Below, one piece after another: positions 6,959 to 10,000 of a stretch of 10,000 nucleotides of DNA. The position numbers and the translations under genes are program-made. The notes below the pieces were generated by a model. That model saw only the letters and a program-made list of their open reading frames with translations. It made no database searches and was not told the DNA's origin. The stretch covers positions 1-10,000 of the forward strand of contig JAIWOG010000001.1 in NCBI GenBank assembly GCA_020217035.1, given 5' to 3'. Within the stretch, counting starts at the first letter, position 1, and each line of letters begins with the position of its first letter. Source of the stretch: Magnetospirillum sp. GTDB taxonomy: Bacteria > Pseudomonadota > Alphaproteobacteria > Rhodospirillales > Magnetospirillaceae.

Positions 6959-7558
6959 ATGAACAAACGGGGGGTCTTCGGTGCCTTTGGCGCCGTGGTT
7001 ATGTCAGTCAGCCTGGCCATTCCGGCCGGGGCCGCCGACGACGTGGTCCCGCGTCTGGACGCCGCCAAGTCCGCCTATGGAAAAGGTGACGCCATCAAGG
7101 CGGCGAAGGAGGTCGAGGCCGCCTTGCGGCAAATCCACGACCGTCTGGGCAAGATGTTCGCCGAAACCATGCCGGCCCTGGGCGGCAAGTGGAAGGCCGA
7201 TCCGGTCGAGGTGGAAAGCCTGGGCGAGATCGGCGGCGGCTTGTCGGTGTCGCGGGCCTTCATCCGCGACGATTCGTCCATCAACGTGACCTTGTTGCTG
7301 GACAGCCCGGAAGTGGCGTCGATCACCGCGCAACTGGCGGCCAACCCACCGCAGCCCAATGTCAGGAAAATCAAGGCGGCGGGCGAGGACGCCCTGTTGC
7401 GTTTCGATGCCTCGACCGGCACCGGCGAGGTCACCATGGTGGTGGCCGGCCGCGTGGTGCTGGAAGTCCAGGGCGACAACATCAACGCCGCCGATCCGTT
7501 GGTCGAGGCCGCCAATAGCTGGAACGTGGCCAGGATCAAGACCCTGTTGGGGAACTGA
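6959..7558 (+). CDS. secreted/periplasmic protein of unknown function
   Basis: 199-residue protein I cannot name. It starts at the ATG at 6959, placed by AAGGA six to ten bases upstream and by a good signal peptide (MNKRGVFGAFGAVVMSVSLAIPAGA, cleavage probably near A25/A26). The open frame extends far upstream, but that part is the shadow of the SpmAB gene. The mature protein begins with a charged amphipathic helical stretch (about 32-66, AAKSAYGKGDAIKAAKEVEA). After it comes a mostly beta-looking domain: GGKWKADP (75-82), IGGGLSVSRAFIRDDSSINVTLLLDSP (91-117), LAANPPQPNVRKIKAAGEDALLRFD (126-150) and GEVTMVVAGRVVLEVQGDNI (156-175). From memory, a GGG-x-x-x-SR-x-(Y/F) then SIxVxLxxDSP pattern recurs in small exported proteobacterial proteins of unknown role, but I cannot attach a domain name. 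No cysteine is present, so it is not a lipoprotein. Monocistronic, convergent with lrgB. Confidence 0.88.
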   Translation: MNKRGVFGAFGAVVMSVSLAIPAGAADDVVPRLDAAKSAYGKGDAIKAAKEVEAALRQIHDRLGKMFAETMPALGGKWKADPVEVESLGEIGGGLSVSRAFIRDDSSINVTLLLDSPEVASITAQLAANPPQPNVRKIKAAGEDALLRFDASTGTGEVTMVVAGRVVLEVQGDNINAADPLVEAANSWNVARIKTLLGN

Positions 7559-8269
7559 TCAGCCCATCAGCCATTTGACGATGATCGGGGTCAGCAACGC
7601 AGTGGCGACCCCGTTCAAACCCATGGCCAGCCCGGAAAACGCCCCCGTCACCTCGCCCATCTGCAGGGCGCGGGCGGTGCCGATCCCGTGCGAGGCGGTG
7701 CCGATGGCGACGCCGCGGGCCCGGTCGTCGGTCACCCGCAGGCGGTCCAGCAGCCAGGCCCCGCCCACCGCGCCGACGATCCCGGTCAAGATCACCAGAA
7801 CGGCGGTCAAGGACGGAATGCCGCCGATCTGTTCGGCCACCCCCATGGCGATGGGCGAGGTCACAGATTTGGGGGCCAAGGACATGATGGTCGGTCGCGA
7901 CGCCCCCAAGGCCCAGCCGATGGCCAGGGACGCCAGGATGGCGGCCAGCGAGCCGGCCAGCAGGCCGGCGGCCAAGGCGCCGGCCGAACGCATGATCTGC
8001 CCCAGTTGCCGGTAAAGCGGAATGGCCAGGGCCACGGTGGCCGGTCCCAGCAGGAAATGCACCAGCTGCGCCCCGGCGAAATAGCGGGAATAATCGACGC
8101 CGCTGATGGTCAGGATCGCCGACAGACTGGCGATGGACAGCAGCACCGGGTTCAGCAGCGGATTCATCCGGCACCGCCGCCACAGCCAATGGGCCGCCTG
8201 ATACACCACCAGGGTCAGCACCAGCCAGGACAGCGGATTGTCGTGCAGGATCAACCAGAAATCGGTCAT
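7559..8269 (-). CDS. lrgB: LrgB-family membrane protein
   Basis: Polytopic inner-membrane partner of LrgA (CidB/LrgB/YohK family). Relatives have been linked to holin-like control of murein hydrolases and to transport of small carboxylates such as pyruvate or glycolate. The 236-residue product has full length and the diagnostic blocks: HFLLGPATVALAIPLYRQ (71-88), LAPKSVTSPIAMGVAEQIGG (131-150) and GTASHGIGTARALQMGEVTG (190-209) followed by AFSGLAMGLNG. The open frame continues upstream, but the ATG at 8269 is chosen because it overlaps the lrgA stop as ATGA, has GGAG nine bases upstream (within 8279-8282) and gives the normal family N-terminus. The stop codon is directly adjacent to the stop of the convergent periplasmic protein gene. 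Which activity applies here is not shown by the sequence. Confidence 0.95.
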   Translation of the reverse strand: MTDFWLILHDNPLSWLVLTLVVYQAAHWLWRRCRMNPLLNPVLLSIASLSAILTISGVDYSRYFAGAQLVHFLLGPATVALAIPLYRQLGQIMRSAGALAAGLLAGSLAAILASLAIGWALGASRPTIMSLAPKSVTSPIAMGVAEQIGGIPSLTAVLVILTGIVGAVGGAWLLDRLRVTDDRARGVAIGTASHGIGTARALQMGEVTGAFSGLAMGLNGVATALLTPIIVKWLMG

Positions 8270-8622
8270 GCCCGTTTGCTCCGGCGGCGCAACAGCACGG
8301 TCATGGTCAGCCCGGTGACGGCGATGGTGATGGCGGTGCCCGCCAGCAGGGCGGTGGATATGGGGAGCCATTCCTGGGCGATCAGCTTGGCATGCACCAC
8401 CACGCCGGTGCCGGCGGGTATGAACAGCAAGGACAGGTGCGACAACAGGAAGCCGGCGCTTTTTTCCAGGTCGGCGGGCAGGCCGCGACGGATCACCAGG
8501 CCAGTGAACAACAGCACCATGCCGATGACCGGCCCGGGAATGGGCAAGGCCCACACCTTGGCGATGGTTTCACCGATCAACTGGCAGACCAGCAAAACCG
8601 TGATAGAAGCAAGGATGCCCAT
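8266..8622 (-). CDS. lrgA: LrgA/CidA-family holin-like membrane protein
   Basis: Small inner-membrane protein of 118 residues with four hydrophobic helices, ending in a basic tail (LLRRRSKRA). Family blocks are VCQLIGETIAKVWALPIPGPVIGM (about 12-35), LEKSAGFLLSHLSLLFIPAGTGVVVH (about 52-77) and a last helix with AITIAVTGLTMTVLL. The frame is open to 8751, but the ATG at 8622 is preferred. It has GGAACGG just upstream and gives the usual short N-terminus, and the longer version would add a Cys/His/Arg-rich stretch lying over the start of the divergent SemiSWEET gene. It is translationally coupled to lrgB through a four-base overlap and diverges from the SemiSWEET gene across 36 bp. No LytTR or LysR-type regulator, the usual controllers of lrgAB, is seen nearby. 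Confidence 0.93.
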   Translation of the reverse strand: MGILASITVLLVCQLIGETIAKVWALPIPGPVIGMVLLFTGLVIRRGLPADLEKSAGFLLSHLSLLFIPAGTGVVVHAKLIAQEWLPISTALLAGTAITIAVTGLTMTVLLRRRSKRA

Positions 8623-8658
8623 CAATCCGTTCCATGCTGACGAACAAGGGGGCCGACG

Positions 8659-8982
8659 ATGACTTGGCTGGATGTGATCGGATCGATCGCCGGTGGTCTG
8701 ACCACATTGGCCTTCGTGCCGCAGGTGGTCAAGACCCTGCGCAGCCGGCAAACTCGCGACATTTCCTTGGCCATGTGGCTGCTGTTCTGTGCCGGCGTCG
8801 CCATGTGGCTGGTCTATGGCGTCTTCCTGGGGGCGTGGCCGATCATCGTCGCCAACCTGCTGACCCTGGTGCTGGCGGGTCTGGTCTTGACGGTGAAGCT
8901 AGCCAACCGCAAGCGGGATCAGGCGTGCGGAGGCGAGTCGGATCAGGCGTGCGGAGGCACGCGGACCAACTTGAACCAGTAA
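8659..8982 (+). CDS. SemiSWEET-type sugar transporter with an extended C-terminal tail
   Basis: Three-helix half-transporter of the MtN3/PQ-loop superfamily, expected to act as a homodimer moving sugars across the inner membrane by facilitated diffusion. The 107-residue protein has helix 1 (4-25) ending in the PQ motif LAFVPQVVKTLRS (18-30), helix 2 (36-56, ISLAMWLLFCAGVAMWLVYG) and helix 3 (60-80, WPIIVANLLTLVLAG; N66 is the conserved Asn of the sugar pocket). Typical SemiSWEETs are 85-90 residues, and here the family part ends at about residue 86. The added tail contains a repeated DQACGG-x-x octet (87-94 and 95-102) encoded by a 24-bp-period duplication and overlaps the convergent response-regulator gene by 40 bp. 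The ATG at 8659 has AAGGGG eight to fourteen bases upstream. Family assignment is firm; the sugar is unknown. Confidence 0.92.
   Translation: MTWLDVIGSIAGGLTTLAFVPQVVKTLRSRQTRDISLAMWLLFCAGVAMWLVYGVFLGAWPIIVANLLTLVLAGLVLTVKLANRKRDQACGGESDQACGGTRTNLNQ
8916..8958. repeat. two 19-bp direct copies, 24-bp period, at the convergent gene overlap
   Basis: The 19-mer ggatcaggcgtgcggaggc occurs exactly at 8916-8934 and again at 8940-8958, separated by five bases. The 24-bp step keeps frame, giving the DQACGG octet twice in the SemiSWEET tail. On the minus strand each copy reads PPHA followed by TGA, so both the true stop of the response regulator (8945-8943) and a second, downstream stop lie in the repeat. 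Only the right copy is flanked so as to form the hairpin at 8947-8962. Confidence 0.9.
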
Positions 8983-9392
8983 TTGCCCAACTGGTTGATG
9001 GCGTGAATGAATTGTTCCAAGTCCACCGGCTTGGTGATGTAGCCGGCGGCGCCCAGCTTGTAGGACGAGACCACGTCCTGTTCCACGTCCGAGGTGGTCA
9101 GGACGACCACCGGGATGTCCGACAGGTTGGGGTCGGCCTTCATGGCGGCCAGGAATTCGCGGCCGTTCATGCGTGGCATGTTGAGATCCAACAAGATCAG
9201 GTCGGGACGCGGCCCCTGCTTGTAGCTTTCCCCCTGGCGCCGCAGGAAGGACAGGGCCTCGACGCCGTCGGTGACGTGGTGCATGTCGACGGCGAAGCGA
9301 TTTTCTTCCAACGCCGCCTTGGTCAGGTGGGCATCGACCTGAGAATCCTCGACCAGCAGAATAGTGAAGGTGGAATCAAGTGGGCTGGTCAA
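8943..9392 (-). CDS. single-domain response regulator, Rcp1-like
   Basis: Stand-alone receiver protein of 149 residues, closest in pattern to the regulators paired with bacterial phytochrome kinases (Rcp1 type). Expected residues are present: acidic pair E15/D16 (LLVEDSQ), phosphoacceptor D69 (LILLDLNMPRMNG), T99 (VVVLTTSD) and K121 (ITKPVD). Also typical are VTDGVEALSFLRRQG (40-54) and the C-terminal LEQFIHAINQLGNYWFKLVRVP, a family helix involved in dimerisation. There is no output domain, so signalling goes through protein contacts or phosphotransfer. The start is a TTG at 9392 overlapping the kinase stop as TTGA. GGAGAG five bases upstream supports it, and no ATG or GTG lies nearby. The last 40 bases are shared with the convergent SemiSWEET gene. 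Confidence 0.94.
   Translation of the reverse strand: MTSPLDSTFTILLVEDSQVDAHLTKAALEENRFAVDMHHVTDGVEALSFLRRQGESYKQGPRPDLILLDLNMPRMNGREFLAAMKADPNLSDIPVVVLTTSDVEQDVVSSYKLGAAGYITKPVDLEQFIHAINQLGNYWFKLVRVPPHA
8947..8962. other. 6-bp GC hairpin at the end of the response regulator gene
   Basis: Gcgtgc-ggag-gcacgc forms a perfect six-base stem with a four-base loop. It sits just inside the stop of the response regulator and within the SemiSWEET tail. No T run follows on either strand, so it is not a standard intrinsic terminator. It might still pause polymerase or protect 3' ends at the point where two convergent transcripts meet (inference). Confidence 0.45.
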
Positions 9393-10000
9393 TGCGTCTC
9401 TCCAGGCAGGTCGAAAGTGATCATGGCACCGCCCAAGGGGGAATCGCCGACGACGATGTGACCGTCACAACTCTCCACGATCCGCCGCACAACCGCAAGC
9501 CCCAGTCCGGTGCCCCTGTGCTTATCCCCAGCTTTGGCCAGATGTTCGAACACTTCCAGAACGCGTGTGCGGTATTCGGGGGCGATGCCGGGACCGTTAT
9601 CGGCCACGGACAGCGTCACCCGACCATCCTGGACGGCGCCGAACACGCGCACCCGCAACGGCCGGTCGGCGGGGCTGTGCTGAAGGCAGTTCTCCAACAA
9701 GGCCGTCAGCAAATAGCGCAGACGCGGCTGGTCCATGCACACCATCGGAAGCGGGGCGACCTCGATCTCGGCCCGGGCCTTGTCGAAGCGCAAGGATTGG
9801 TCGTGGCGGATGGACTCGATCATGCGGGCCGGGTCGACCGTGCTGGTCGGCCCCAGGGGCGAGCCGGCGGCCAGATAGATCTGCACGTCGCGCACCAAGG
9901 CGTTCATCTGGCCGGCCTGTTCCTCGATGGTGGCCAAGGAAAAGGCGACGTTTTCGTCGCCGTGCTTGCCCAGAAGCTTGGACAGGCGTTGCGAGAACAC
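9389..10000 (-). CDS. sensor histidine kinase, C-terminal part (5' end beyond window)
   Basis: The last 203 residues of a histidine kinase whose N-terminal part lies to the right. The visible part begins after the phospho-accepting His, in the second dimerisation helix (ATIEEQAGQMNALVRDVQIYLAAG, about 23-46 of the visible sequence), whose spacing resembles phytochrome-type kinases. The catalytic domain follows: N-box LLENCLQHSP (N104), G1 box DNGPG (134-138), F box VFEHLAK (F151) and G2 box RGTGLGLAVVRRIV (162-175). The GTG at the very edge is just a valine codon; no real start is visible. The gene ends in TGA overlapping the TTG of the response regulator. The Rcp1-like partner suggests a phytochrome or GAF/PAS-type sensor domain upstream, but that is inference. 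Confidence 0.93.
   Translation of the reverse strand: MFSQRLSKLLGKHGDENVAFSLATIEEQAGQMNALVRDVQIYLAAGSPLGPTSTVDPARMIESIRHDQSLRFDKARAEIEVAPLPMVCMDQPRLRYLLTALLENCLQHSPADRPLRVRVFGAVQDGRVTLSVADNGPGIAPEYRTRVLEVFEHLAKAGDKHRGTGLGLAVVRRIVESCDGHIVVGDSPLGGAMITFDLPGETH

Noticed and set aside
7555..7570. ctgat-cagccc-atcag hairpin as a terminator between the convergent genes
   Set aside because: Only a five-base stem, contains both stop codons' surroundings and has no T tract on either strand.
8270..8554. Upstream extension of the lrgB frame
   Set aside because: It overlaps lrgA in another frame; the ATGA-coupled ATG at 8269 gives the normal family N-terminus.

Overview
This is a GC-rich stretch of densely packed chromosomal genes from an alphaproteobacterium. 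The codon usage and gene repertoire (type I secretion operon, phytochrome-type kinase with an Rcp1-like regulator, LrgAB, SemiSWEET) suggest a Rhodospirillales organism of the Magnetospirillum kind. That placement is inference; there is no rRNA or marker gene to prove it. No mobile element, CRISPR array, tRNA, rRNA or phage gene was found.

Layout. Positions 1-4081 (minus strand) hold a complete-looking type I secretion operon read right to left: a TolC-family outer-membrane channel (4081-2675), an ABC exporter ATPase/permease (2655-916) and an HlyD-type membrane-fusion protein (919 to beyond the left edge). The last two overlap by ATGA. No secreted substrate is visible. A 275-bp spacer follows, whose right half (4221-4340) is about 66% A+T by hand count. 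After it a small GntR/FadR-like regulator (4357-4938) is transcribed divergently from the secretion operon. Its C-terminal domain is shortened and has no histidines.

Positions 4954-6844 (minus) hold a fused SpmA-SpmB membrane protein followed by a YjbE-type TerC membrane protein. Divergent from them is a secreted or periplasmic protein of unknown function (6959-7558, plus). Its stop codon abuts the stop codon of lrgB at a TGATCA. lrgA-lrgB (8622-7559, minus) form an ATGA-coupled pair. A SemiSWEET sugar transporter gene (8659-8982, plus) diverges from lrgA across only 36 bp. The 3' end of the SemiSWEET gene carries a 24-bp-period duplication and overlaps the 3' end of a convergent Rcp1-like response regulator (9392-8943, minus). 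That regulator is translationally coupled to an upstream histidine kinase, which runs off the right edge.

How they fit together: the window is a chain of small independent envelope and membrane functions (protein export, ion or metabolite membrane proteins, sugar uptake) plus one two-component pair. I do not see evidence for a novel multi-gene system. The points most worth checking are the SemiSWEET/response-regulator overlap with its duplicated tail, the ligand-residue-free GntR protein beside the secretion operon, and the uncharacterised periplasmic protein.
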